Origin: Strigamia acuminata
Lineage: Eukaryota > Arthropoda > Chilopoda > Geophilomorpha > Linotaeniidae
NCBI GenBank assembly: GCA_949358305.1
Contig: OX442319.1
Coordinates: 5,456,001-5,520,000, forward strand
Direction of reading: 5' to 3'
Length of the DNA: 64,000 nt
Of this stretch, positions 37,804 through 47,939 are shown one piece after another (position 1 is the first letter of the stretch; the number at the start of each line of letters is the position of its first letter). A program made the position numbers and the translations under genes. The notes under the pieces were generated by a model that was not told the origin of the DNA, searched no databases, and saw nothing but the letters and a program-made list of their open reading frames with translations.

Positions 37804-37875
37804 GTTAAAAAGTTTGAAAATGGTTTAAAAAAGAAGCTGGAAGTGCATTTTTCAAAATTCATCTAAAACGACGGA

Positions 37876-40705
37876 CTAACTGTTAACGATGCTAACTGCA
37901 ATTTCAGTCATGGCTTGCTTGTCAATTTGTAATTTTTTCCCATTAACGACTAAAACCAAAGGCGTATCGACGCGTATATTCCAATAGTTGATTTCCTACA
38001 AATATAATAAAAGTTGCAACAAAATTACACGTTTACAAACCTAAAAAATATTATTTCAGCACCTTCTCTTTATAGCTGACTTTAATTTGTTGAACAAAAG
38101 GTTCTGGAATGGCTACAGAATCACCAATTATAACGCCTTTTCCTTGAGCAATGTTGTAAATAGTCACGGACCAACAAACGCTTTTCTTGTCGATAAGACA
38201 GAATGTGCTAGAATAAAATGTCAAATTTCAAATAAAATTAGCCCAAACATTCAAGTTGAACACTCACAAGGGAACTGGCTCCTCTCCTACTATATTACAG
38301 ATAACTTTTCCAAGAACAACCTTATTCAGATTTATCCCCTCTTGCAATTCGTCGAAATCAACTAATTTCAACTCGACAGATTTTCCTCCAGTTGACGTAT
38401 AGGAACCGCCTCTGTACGGTCCTAAATGAGATTCACTAAGCGATTGTACCATTGGCTGAAGTCGCCTGGCCTTAAGTTGCCCCTAGAGATGCAAAATTAA
38501 CATAAATTAAATTAAATTATGTTAAATTATGTTAGCATTACTTTGTTCAAAATTAGATTCTGCACTTTGAGTAAATATTGCAGTAGCGTGGTTTCTTTTT
38601 CTAGCGATGTGCTCCACAACGGATCTAAAGCCGCAGCACGAGCGAATCCTTCCAATGCTTTTTGATATTCTTCTTCGTATTTCCAGATCTGAAAATAGAC
38701 CAATCGGTGAATCGGTTAGTTGAGGCTATTTTGTAATTTTGCAATTTTAACAATTTTGGACTTTTGGATTTGTCACACGATGTCAGTTCCACCTATTATG
38801 CGCATAATTGCAAAAAACACAAGAGGAAAAACACAACATCACAAATTCAAGCAAAAGATAGTTTTTGTGATTTTGGCAAGCGATTTAGAAACTTGTCAAA
38901 CACGAAACCTCGATATTCTACAAGAATAAATACTTGGGATTTAAATTGAATTTAAAGATTTCAGTAAGTATTAAAGATTTAAAACAATTTCATAAGTGAT
39001 TTAGAGATGTAAAACAATTTCATGAGTGATTTAGACATTTAAACCAATTTCATGAATGATTTAGAGATTTAAAACAATTTCATGAGTGATTTAGAGATTT
39101 AAAACACGATCATGAGTGATTTAGAGATTTAAAACAAGATCATGAGTGATTTAGAGATTTAAAACAAGATCATGAGTGATTTAGAGATTTAAAACAATTT
39201 CATGAGTGATTTAGACATTTAAAACAATTTCATGAGTGATTTAGAGATTTAAAACAATTTCATGAGTGATTTAGACATTTAAAACAATTTCATGAATGAT
39301 TTAGACATTTCAAACAATTTCATGAGTGATTTAGAGATTTAAAACAATTTCATGAGTGATTTAGAGATTTAAAACAATTTCATGAGTGATTTAGAGATTT
39401 AAAACAATTTCATGAGTGATTTAGAGATTTAAAACAAGATCATGATGATTTAGAGATTTAAAACAATTTCATGAGTGATTTAGAGATTTATTAACGATTT
39501 AAAGATTTATTATTGGGGATTTATAAGAGATTTAGCTAACCATCGAAGAGATTTAAAGCAATTGTCAGCCCCTTCGGTCTGTTATTACTACTTATTATCA
39601 GAATCCTTGAATCGCAATTAAATCACAAAATTACAGAATCGTACATTTAACGGAACCCCATAACGTAAAATAAAATTACACTACACTTACTATAGCTCTG
39701 TTATAATGCAGATCAGGATTATTTACAGCACTTTTATCTTTATCCTAAAATTAGTACAAATAAATATAATTTCTGCAAAATATTTCGACGTTTATACTCA
39801 CAGCGTGTGAATACGAAGTCATGGCTTGCTTAAGAAGTTTAGGATTTTGTGAACTAGTAAAAAACAATGTTAAATACGCGTTTCCAAGAATACCTAAATT
39901 AAATCAGTCATATTTCTCAGCGATCTCTCGAATGAAATAAATCAGAAACATACACCATGATAAACCATCGTTGGCATCTAACAGCACGGCATCTTTCGCT
40001 TTACTGACGCTCTCTTCTATGGTTTTCACTCGGTCTTTGTCGTCCACCTTCAGTTGTCTTAGCACCATCGAAAGCTGCCTCAGAGACGTTTTGTGCTTCT
40101 CCTAGCGTAAAAAAAAAATTCCAAATTTCAGATTAATGTCAAATATAAATAATTAAAATACCTACTTTACTCAGAGCGCCATTGAAACAATTTTTGGCCG
40201 ATTCCATGTCACCTTTTTTCCAATAACATTCGCCCAATTCGTTCCAAGCTTCGACCAATTTCGGATCAAGTTTGACGGCCTTTTCCAGATCGCGCAAGGC
40301 TTCCTCATTAAATTCGGGCAAAACATTCAAAGCTTTGCCTCGAAATAATAAAAATTTTGCCTTGTTTTCAGTCTCACATGCATCTGATTAAGGATTAATG
40401 TTTTTTTGTTTTTTTTAAATTGTATAAACACATTTTTAAATACGATTTTTGTACTTTTAATGATTTCCAATTCGCCCAACGTTTCTTGGAGTAACAGGGA
40501 AACATTTTCGTTCTTCTTGGCAGCTTCACTGATGTCGTGATCGTCGAAATAGTTGTTTTTGAGGGCGTAGAGACGGTCAATGAGAGCCTTGATTTATAAA
40601 CAAACAAGTGTTAATTGATGATTTTCAAGTCGGGTTAGGAAATTTTGAATTTTTTACCTCAGCTTTGTCTAAGGATTTGCTTTCCTCCAGTGACTTTGCA
40701 GCCAT
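37876..40705 (-). CDS. TTC5: Tetratricopeptide repeat protein 5 (TTC5/STRAP)
   Basis: In vertebrates this protein is a p300-associated stress cofactor and also recognises nascent tubulin for mRNA autoregulation. Exons in transcription order: 40705-40658, 40587-40455, 40383-40166, 40101-39954, 39893-39802, 39744-39691, 38688-38542, 38482-38268, 38207-38063, 37995-37876 (439 aa; human is 440). Phases agree at all nine junctions. The N-terminal helix region ([18 protein letters not shown]) precedes TPR units ([71 protein letters not shown]). The C-terminal OB-fold has [23 protein letters not shown] and [12 protein letters not shown], ending at a TAG. Intron 6 holds a 30-bp minisatellite. Confidence 0.97.
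38985..39500. repeat. Minisatellite, 30-bp unit, TTC5 intron 6
   Basis: About 17 units of GATTTAGAGATTTAAAACAA plus TTTCATGAGT. Variants (GACATTT; AAGATCATGAG) occur in runs, as expected from stepwise duplication. Confidence 0.93.
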
Positions 40706-41651
40706 TTTCAACGCCTTATCATCTCACCTAGTTGATTTTACCTTTTCAGGCATTTATAATTGTAAAGACTGAAATAAAATGAGCTGACTCGTTCGCTCAA
40801 AGACATTAAAGATGGTGGAAGTTCAAATTTGTTCCACATAGTGGCGCTACATTCAAGTTTACGTCAAATTTTATCCTTTTTTTTCTGTGTTTGCAGAAGT
40901 AAATTCGAGTAAATATTACGAAAAAGTTTGATATGAAACCTCGTATTCTTTTCTCTCTGAAGTGAAGAATAAAAACATTTTCAATACATTGATAAGATTG
41001 TGTTTGTTATTTTTATTAATTCTCAATATTACTACTAGAGGTCGTGCCATTGCAGGAATAAATATTTACTTTGAAGTCTTTGCTCAGTCGACATGACCAA
41101 AAATTATGAAAAAATGGATTCAAATGACACAATTGCAAGTGAAAAAACTTTGCCCCACACACAAAAATGACAGCGGAGACATTTTGGAAACAAAAAACGA
41201 ACTTGTAGATTGACATCATCGACTATAAAAAGTGGAAGAAGAATGGAAGAAAATTTATTTAATTATTTTTTTAATTCTCAGAAATTATAATTTGTTATCA
41301 ACTGTTGTGAAATCTCATTCTTGAGCACGTCAAATAATGTTGTCAAATACTCCACCAGAGCGCAGCAAATAACATTTATTTACAGATCTACCGGTACGTA
41401 AGAAAATTTTAATATTTTACATCTTTAAACACAAATTGAAGAAAATAATTATTTTTCCATTCCTCACGTTCTCTTATTAATATATCTTCACGTCATGTGA
41501 TGCTTGTTGCTCGCTGTCATCTTTCACCTTCACGGTAACCTAGCAACGGATACAGATATCAGTTGTGTTCGTCTCGGTAAAAATCAATTTTCCTCCCGGA
41601 GTTGATTAGAAACATCTACAAACATCTACGTGCATCAAAGTATGGTTTAAA
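40706..41651. other. Divergent intergenic region between TTC5 and the KCNE-like gene
   Basis: The two genes point away from each other over 0.95 kb. The only named feature is the X-box at 41535-41547. The rest is AT-rich and shows no repeat I recognise. Confidence 0.5.
41535..41547 (+). promoter_or_regulatory. RFX X-box motif upstream of KCNE-like gene
   Basis: GTAACCTAGCAAC fits the RFX half-site consensus GTNRCC-N-RGYAAC perfectly, 105 bases before the ATG. RFX factors drive ciliary genes, and in invertebrates they act in ciliated sensory neurons. Confidence 0.55.
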
Positions 41652-42062
41652 ATGCATTTCCAAGACGAGTTCGCCTCGCCGGCCACACACTGTGCAAATG
41701 CAACGAAGATGCTGAACGAATACCTGTCATGGCTGAACAGTAATTGGACGCAGACGAAGCGCAAAAGCAGCCACGCGCACGATGCAGCTGTCAGTGCCGA
41801 GGAACAGGTTGATGCAGTCGTGTATATTGTCGTAGTTTTGCTTTTCTACTCGTTTGGAATTATCTTCATGATGGTGAAATACATGCGACATGAGCATCGC
41901 GAATGGGAGGAATCAAAATTATACATGAGATACATTAACGCTGCCAGAGAGCAGGGAACGAATCGTGGAAGACTCACGAACAGACTTGCATTGCAGGCGC
42001 TTAATACTGTCAATGCTATACCTCAAACGACTCAGATATCTGGAAAAGTTACGTTTGTTTAA
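41652..42062 (+). CDS. KCNE (MinK-related) -like single-pass membrane protein
   Basis: 136 aa in one exon. The layout is that of a KCNE potassium-channel beta subunit: an extracellular N-terminus with N-glycosylation sites (NAT, NWT), one membrane segment at ~residues 55-76 (AVVYIVVVLLFYSFGIIFMMV), then a basic juxtamembrane stretch (KYMRHEHREWEESKLYMRYI). Vertebrate KCNEs have a comparable FxFFxxGIM-type segment followed by Y(I/M)(R/K)S(K/R). The resemblance is in layout and the FYSFGIIFMMVKYMR segment and is not strong residue identity. Absence of introns in the coding region also matches vertebrate KCNE genes. Alternatives are an unrelated small type I membrane protein or a first exon of a longer gene. 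An X-box lies just upstream. Confidence 0.6.
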   Translation: MHFQDEFASPATHCANATKMLNEYLSWLNSNWTQTKRKSSHAHDAAVSAEEQVDAVVYIVVVLLFYSFGIIFMMVKYMRHEHREWEESKLYMRYINAAREQGTNRGRLTNRLALQALNTVNAIPQTTQISGKVTFV

Positions 42063-42224
42063 TGATTTTATTACTGTCTTTGTAATCAATTTGTTCAATT
42101 TAATATAAAGTATTGTATTTTACTATGAAAAGTGTTATTAAAAAGATTGTTGAAATCTGGCCTGGAATGCGAGTTGCCCCACTTCTAATTTTTATTTTTA
42201 TTTTTATTTTATGGCCACAAATTA

Positions 42225-42815
42225 TTTAACCTCCATTTTGACTAGATTTTCCCCCCTAAAGGGGGTTTATTTCCCCCCCCCCATCCAAACTCCCCCAAGT
42301 AAACTAAAGGATCCCTTTAACTGTAATATCCCCGATTATTGTATTCCCCCCCCCCCAACCAATTAACCCCCATTTATTTGTAAACGAACTCCCAACATTA
42401 TTCATACAACCCCCTACATTTCCTAAACGTTACCCATTGTTGCAATTCGTTGGCTGGCACACCGGCCACTTCAAACGTGCACATGCCCGTGTTTGCAAAG
42501 ATTTACATTTGTAAACACATTGTGCCACCGGAGGCAAAAACCATTCCCATTGGCCAAAAAAGGAAGCGCGGGCGGCCAGCTAAAGAGAAGAGGGCCTTGT
42601 GTACACAGTGAGAAGACAACGTTATGACATTGAGATTACGTGGGGTACCTTAGAAATTATTGGGGGTAAAATTGGTTGGGGGACAAATACATTACTAGGG
42701 GGAAGTAAAGTTTGGGGCGGTTATTTAGTTTACAGGGGGGGGGGGGGGTTTTGGTTGGGAGGAAATTTTATTCCACTTAAAGGGCAAAATTTAGTCAAAA
42801 TGAGGGAGGTTTAAA
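42225..42815. mobile_element. Long inverted-repeat element, C-rich/G-rich arms
   Basis: The left arm AACCTCCATTTTGACTAGAT and following C-rich sequence are mirrored at the right by the complement of ACCTCCCTCATTTTGACTAA, with a G14 run opposite the C runs. TTAA occurs at both outer edges, as for a piggyBac-type target, but TTAA is common in AT-rich DNA. It is about 590 bp and non-coding. Confidence 0.65.
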
Positions 42816-42819
42816 TCGG

Positions 42820-43365
42820 ATTCTCCATAAGAATCAATTGGAAACAAAACATCCTGAGATGCGCAACATGCAAAGCTTTTGGAAACGTCAGAAATCCTAG
42901 AAAAGAAAAATTTTAAGAGACGGGTAGGGCATCGATTCCATAACCAAATCAATGCCACGTGTTGTACTTGTCTGTTCTAATTATCCTCCACGACACTTCA
43001 CTATCACCAATGCAAGCCGCTACTGGCTTCAGTGTGTAACTGTTGTATCCATGACCTGTTATTAATAATAGCGATTAAATCAAATAGGATAATCATGCAC
43101 ATAAGGGAAACATTTGATTCTAATGACTAAATGGTGTAAGCCACTCTTGTTGACAACGGTGGGCCTTGCAATGTCTGAGTGTCTGACAGAATCAAGTGAC
43201 TGCTAGACCCTAATACCTTGTTCACACCAAGCTTTTGGATCTCATCCAAAGCTGCGGATCTAGTTCCAAGATTAGTGTGAACACTGAACTTCGTTCACGG
43301 ATCTAGATTTATGTGCCAAACAACTCCGTTCGTCAATCGAGTTGGGGATTGGAATTCAATAAACA
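42820..43365. other. Intergenic stretch
   Basis: No gene is supported. A self-complementary patch at ~43220-43280 (TTCACACCAAGC ... TTAGTGTGAAC) may be a transposon terminus. Confidence 0.35.
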
Positions 43366-43398
43366 ATGCCAGCACTCTGTCGCATTCCATTGATGCAC

Positions 43399-43670
43399 AT
43401 TTTTATTCAATATAAAATGGCATCCAAGTCTACACGAAAAGTTGCAATGGTTTGGTCTGATGACCAAACATTTTTATTAATTGCAATATGGAAATCCCAC
43501 TTAAATGATTTAAGAAGAGCCAAAAGAAATAGACATGTTCATAATGAAATCGTGAAGGACCTGCAGGAAGTAGGCATTTTTAGAACAGGGCTGAAGTAGT
43601 CACCAAACTATCAAATTTGACTCGGAAATTCAGGTAATTTACTTTGTTTATTCATTTATTTAGTTATAAC
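43399..43670 (+). pseudogene. Myb/SANT-like (trihelix) DNA-binding domain fragment
   Basis: The reading frame from 43366 contains MVWSDDQTFLLIAIWKSH, then HNEIVKDLQEVGIFRT. After that, the frame is lost: in the next frame over, AEVVTKLSNLTRKFR completes the third helix and ends at AG|GTAAT (43633/43634). Such trihelix/MADF-like domains occur in host regulators and in Harbinger-type transposon accessory proteins. One frameshift near 43592, no downstream domain and a TE-filled surrounding suggest a dead TE gene. It could also be a first exon of a gene with one sequencing error. Confidence 0.45.
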
Positions 43671-44928
43671 TAGGCTTGTGTAGTATGTGGAACTTTGGTC
43701 ACATTTCGGCCACGTTTTGGCCACGTTTTGGCCACGTTCAGCCACATCATGAATATTGCCACAAACGACCTACGGATGATGGTCTTCCTTTCCGCAATAA
43801 GATTGGTAGAAAAGTGGTAATATTTGACTGTAGTGACTGTAAACGACGTCTTCGGTGCAATAAAGCACGCAAATTTACAATTTGCTGGTCGAATTCATTA
43901 CTATTCATTATGAATTCATTTAGAAATGTCACCAAAACTTGTTGCTTATTTTTTATGTTGGCAGCCATTGTAGGTGTGAACACAACTCCAAGTGATTGTT
44001 GGAACATTGTTCAGTTGGATCTGATCCATTTGGGGTGAACAAGGTAAAAGGATGTGACAAAGCTTGACTTGGACACAATTTTGAATGAGATGGAGACGCA
44101 TTTCCAGTCGATCGAGACGCCTTACATGGCGCGTCAAAAGTTTGGATCAAGGAGGTGACAACCAGGCGAGATAATTGCGGAGTTACCCGTAATGGCACAC
44201 CAATGTGGGTTCTTGACCAAAGAAGAGACTAACGGAGCTATCGTGTACCAGATTGTGCGTGGGTCACAGAATTCGGTTTTGGTCCAGGAGATTCTTTTAA
44301 ATATGGCCCACATAGTTGCATTGGGCATTGAAGAACCACTACTATTATGGGTGGTGTGGCGCAGGATGATAATTGGAAGCAGCGACGCATACCGGTGAAC
44401 GCCATTCAAGAACAGGATGAAGGTTCTGCTCTTTTTCACTTGAGTATCGCGGGGACGCGTCCGCTTCCATTGATGGTACATATATTTTACTAAATTCTCA
44501 GTTTCGATTTTCTTTTAAACAGCGGTCTATTTTGAACGTGAACGACTGTAATGCCCTGTTAACAAGGGGATCCATTAAGATGAGACATTAGACAGACAAA
44601 TATTAAATTACCATTGCCTTTGCGAGAGGTGGTTGGAATTGAAATAGAGAACCAGAAGAACTTCCAGAACTCGGTAAGCTGGCCTTTATTAAATATTCTC
44701 ATGTACAGTACGTATTCTCAGCCTAAATTTATTGCATAATGTTATCTTTTCAGTTAAACTCGAACAAATCCCAGTTGACGCCATACAAAAATCCATTTAC
44801 GGAATTCTTGGAATTGTACGACTCTTAGCTGGTAACTATACTTAAACAAACAAATGATTCAATGCTGTTCAAAACAGTAAATATTATTTTTATAGAATAT
44901 GTAACAGAAAATGTGTTTTTGGTTAGAG
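43670..44928. other. TE-derived debris upstream of the gypsy remnant
   Basis: Short open frames (for example 43676-44038 and 44192-44398) with no recognisable domain. A tandem TTTTGGCCACG patch lies at ~43705-43738. The sequence may be further decayed retroelement, because a reverse-transcriptase remnant follows, but I cannot show it. Confidence 0.3.
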
Positions 44929-45306
44929 CAGGGGTCGGCAACCTGCGGTTCTCCGGAAACGGCGTCGCTAAGTACATTCATATAACTGGAGGAATGTACT
45001 TCACTTTAGCGTTTTTTAACCTAATTGAACCTAACCTAATCTGACCTAACCTAATCTGACCTAACCTCATCAAACTAACCTAACCTGACCTAACCTAATC
45101 TGACCTAACCTCACCAAACTAACCTAACCTGACCTACAAAACTGACCTAACCTAGCTGAATTTAAGCAGCTGAAACACGGCGTTGCTAAAACGAGTGTCA
45201 CTAAAGTAAAGGAATCCGATATATATGTTAGTGGCTCTTTAAAAACTGGAAAGTTATGTAAATTTTAACTTCTGGCTCTTCCGTCTCAAAAGGTTGCCGA
45301 CCCCTG
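44929..45306. mobile_element. hAT-type MITE with (CCTAA)n core, inserted at gypsy remnant
   Basis: Termini CAGGGGTCGGCAACCT / AGGTTGCCGACCCCTG, 378 bp. The centre at ~45013-45155 is degenerate ACCTAACCTAATCTG tandem repeats. The 8-bp flanks (GGTTAGAG and AAATAGAC) do not match well, so the target duplication has been lost or one side replaced. The termini are related to those at 47612-47930. Confidence 0.75.
45013..45155. repeat. Degenerate (CCTAA)n telomere-like array
   Basis: CCTAACC units separated by TGA/CAT variants, located at the centre of the hAT-type MITE at 44929-45306. Confidence 0.85.
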
Positions 45307-46100
45307 AAATAGACCGATTGGTGTCACGGGGGTGTTTCTTCCAGTGCTTTTTTTGGCTTGGGACAAACCATTGGTGACTTTGGTAAAAAAGGACGGAAGG
45401 GTACGGTTGTGTGGCGACTACAGGTCAACTGTAAATAGTAACCTGCAACCGGACCCATACCCCCTATCAAAGATTAGTGCACTCGATCTACAACAAGCAT
45501 AATTGCAAATTCCATTGTCCGAGCGCTCTGCAAGTATTCGGGCTGTGAACACTCCAAAAGGATTGATGGTGGTCACCAGGTTGCCTTTTGGCACAATGCC
45601 ATCTGCAGGTGTTCCAGCACATTGTGTCAGTGCTCGATGGTGTCCCAAGGATTTTCATCTACTTGGATGACAACTTTGTAGCAACGTGGACCCTCGAGAA
45701 GCATTTTAAGGTATTTTAAACGAATTTTACTCAATTATTGCAAAAAGGGTTGCGACTTGCTCGTGATAAATGCGCATTCAGTAAAGCTATGGTAGTTGGT
45801 ATTTTAGGTATTCGCATTAGTCAGGCGAGGGTAGAACCTATCTCTTCCAGAGTGATGGCTGTGACAGTCATCCCGCCATCTTGGCCGCACCTGTGGCAGC
45901 AGCAATGTTTGTTCCCAGGCTTACAGAAAAAGTCGACCATATGAAAGAATTACTGTTAAAAGATGCAATATGGCGCTGGGATGTCCAGCGATAGCGCTCT
46001 TTTGATGAGATCAAGTGGGCACTGACTAAAGCGCCAATTTTAACCTTTTACGATTTGCTGAGGCCACTCACGATCGTGGCTGACCCACGCAGACGTGTAA
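45307..46100 (+). pseudogene. Broken Ty3/gypsy retrotransposon polymerase
   Basis: Reverse-transcriptase motifs appear in order but in different frames: VTLVKKDGRVRLCGDYRSTV (~45372-45430), AVNTPKGLMVVTRLPFGT (~45540-45600), then IFIYLDDNFVA containing the YxDD catalytic site (~45650-45685), KCAFSKAMVVGILGIRI (~45770-45815), and the RNase H entry TKAPILTFYDLLRPLTIVAD (~46025-46085). Stops and frameshifts interrupt it. The sequence begins immediately at the edge of the MITE at 44929-45306, so that element probably inserted in it. No LTRs, integrase or gag are recognised. Confidence 0.85.
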
Positions 46101-47611
46101 GGATGTGAATTACCGGTGGCATACATGTGTTTTTTTATTTTTTTTTTTTTTTTTTTTCAGGAATGAAATCTGAATGTGGACGCTGCCTCGTTCGCTGCCT
46201 TGATTTGTTATTGTATTTTGGGGTGTTTTTCGCCGACCCAGGGCTACCGTATGGTCTTTGCGTCATTATACGTGGTCAGTCTGTTTTTGGATTTTTTGTT
46301 TGTTGTTTGTTTGTTTTTGTTTATTATTTAACAATGTTTATCATTTGTGATAAACTCTGTTCTAACTAATAATTGGGAGGAAATATTCCAACTCTGGTGA
46401 AATATATTTTTCAACTGTGAATAAGAATTTTATTGCTGAAATTTAATTTTATAAATTATAACAATTAACTTTGACTGCATTCATTTTGCATGTAGCATTT
46501 ACCAATTTGTTATTCTGACAGCAATGCAAGGTTTGCAAGGTTTGCAACAAGTTGGACATTGGAAGAACTTGGTGTACTGGGATAAAAGACAGCATAAAAA
46601 GCAAGGTCAACCCCATCTCACATTCAAGCTCCAGAGCCGTGCCGACCTATGAGGCAAAGAAGTGGCCGGGCCAAGGCGGCACACTGACAGGGGCGACAAT
46701 TTTGGCCCAAAATTTTTTTTTTATAAATTTTTTTTTTATTTTTTTTTAACCTGAAAATATTTTCGGACATAATCCAATGCTAGTTTTTTTTTGTTTTTAA
46801 TTTTTATTATGATTTGTGATTGTTATTACCATTTAAGTTGACATAATTTTGACTATTTTAAGACATAAATGTTACTTCCTTGTAAGAAATAAAGTTTTAT
46901 AGACATATGAATAAAAAACTATTGTTTGTTATGGTGTTTGGGTCTACATTTATGGATCACTACACCAGTGATGCGGCTCTTGAAATAAAATAAAAAATAA
47001 AATAAAATAAAATATTAAATGTAATTTAATATTCTTATGTGTTTTGTACCAAATGCACTGCAATTCAAAATAATATTACCGATACTTGGCACTATTTTTA
47101 TCGTATGATTTGCCACACACATTGATAAATTCATTTTGTTGCTATTCTCAATTCAAAACTTCACCAGTTTATTAATTAATTGTCCACATTGACGATAGAG
47201 CAGGCATGAATAATTACCCAAAGATCTGCGATTGGTTGAAACTGTTAAATACCCCATCTACAGAATAGACTTGCCTACCTTTATAGGTAGATTTGTTTGG
47301 GAGAAGACTCGTGAAAAATCCAACCCGGACTGCCTTTTGTCAACTGTGAAATTCCTACAAAGCTTAATGATTTGGGGAGGTATTTCAGCTGAAACTCAAG
47401 ACATCTCTCAACGCATTTCTGCTTCCAATTCTCACTGACCATACTGGTTGGGTTCATCGATTTAAAAGCAATAGTGATATTTTTGCAACAAATTAATTTA
47501 GAATCGACTTCCAGCCAAGGAGTATTTTGCAAATCATCTTAGAGGAAAATTTGCAGATAAAAACGTAAAGCATAAGAGATTGAGAGAATAAATTTCTTAA
47601 AAGGATTAGAA
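46100..47611. other. Intergenic stretch
   Basis: Holds a T22 run at ~46136-46158 and T-rich patches at 46709-46750 and ~46785-46800. Short open frames have no recognisable features. Confidence 0.45.
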
Positions 47612-47930
47612 CAGCAGTCGGCAACTGGCAGCCCGCGGTCCGGATACGGACCGCGGAAGGTCGTAACTTGGACCGCGGTGACGTTTTAGCAACGTTTTTC
47701 CCTCGGTTTCTTTGGTTTTTCGGTGTTTTTCTTCTTGTTTTTTGTGTTTTTATCATGTTTTTTAGGTTTTATTGGTATTTTTTGGGTTGTGTGTGTTTAT
47801 TGGGGGATTTATTTGGTTTTTAAGTATTTTCTTAGGTTTTTAGTAAGGTTTTTAAGTGTTTTTTTTCTGGACCTCGATAAAAATTTTCAATAGTATCCGG
47901 ACCCCACTTAAAATTACTTGCCGACCCCTG
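47612..47930. mobile_element. hAT MITE, CAGCAGTCGGCAA / TTGCCGACCCCTG termini
   Basis: A perfect 8-bp duplication GATTAGAA (47604-47611 and 47931-47938). It is 319 bp with an internal GGTCCGGATACGGACCGCGG palindrome near the left end and T-rich GTTTTT repeats in the middle. The termini are related to the element at 44929. Confidence 0.92.
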
Positions 47931-47939
47931 GATTAGAAG

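Larger units (their letters stand above)
33950..37875. other. Transposon-rich intergenic region
   Basis: Contains in order: a 492-bp TA-flanked MITE, a PIF/Harbinger-type MITE, a fold-back repeat, and a cluster of Tc1-, pogo- and CCGTATATC-type elements. Sequence between about 36.0 and 37.0 kb has no gene I can support. Confidence 0.6.

Noticed and set aside
38985..39500. CRISPR-like regular repeats in TTC5 intron
   Set aside because: Pure tandem 30-bp units with no spacers.
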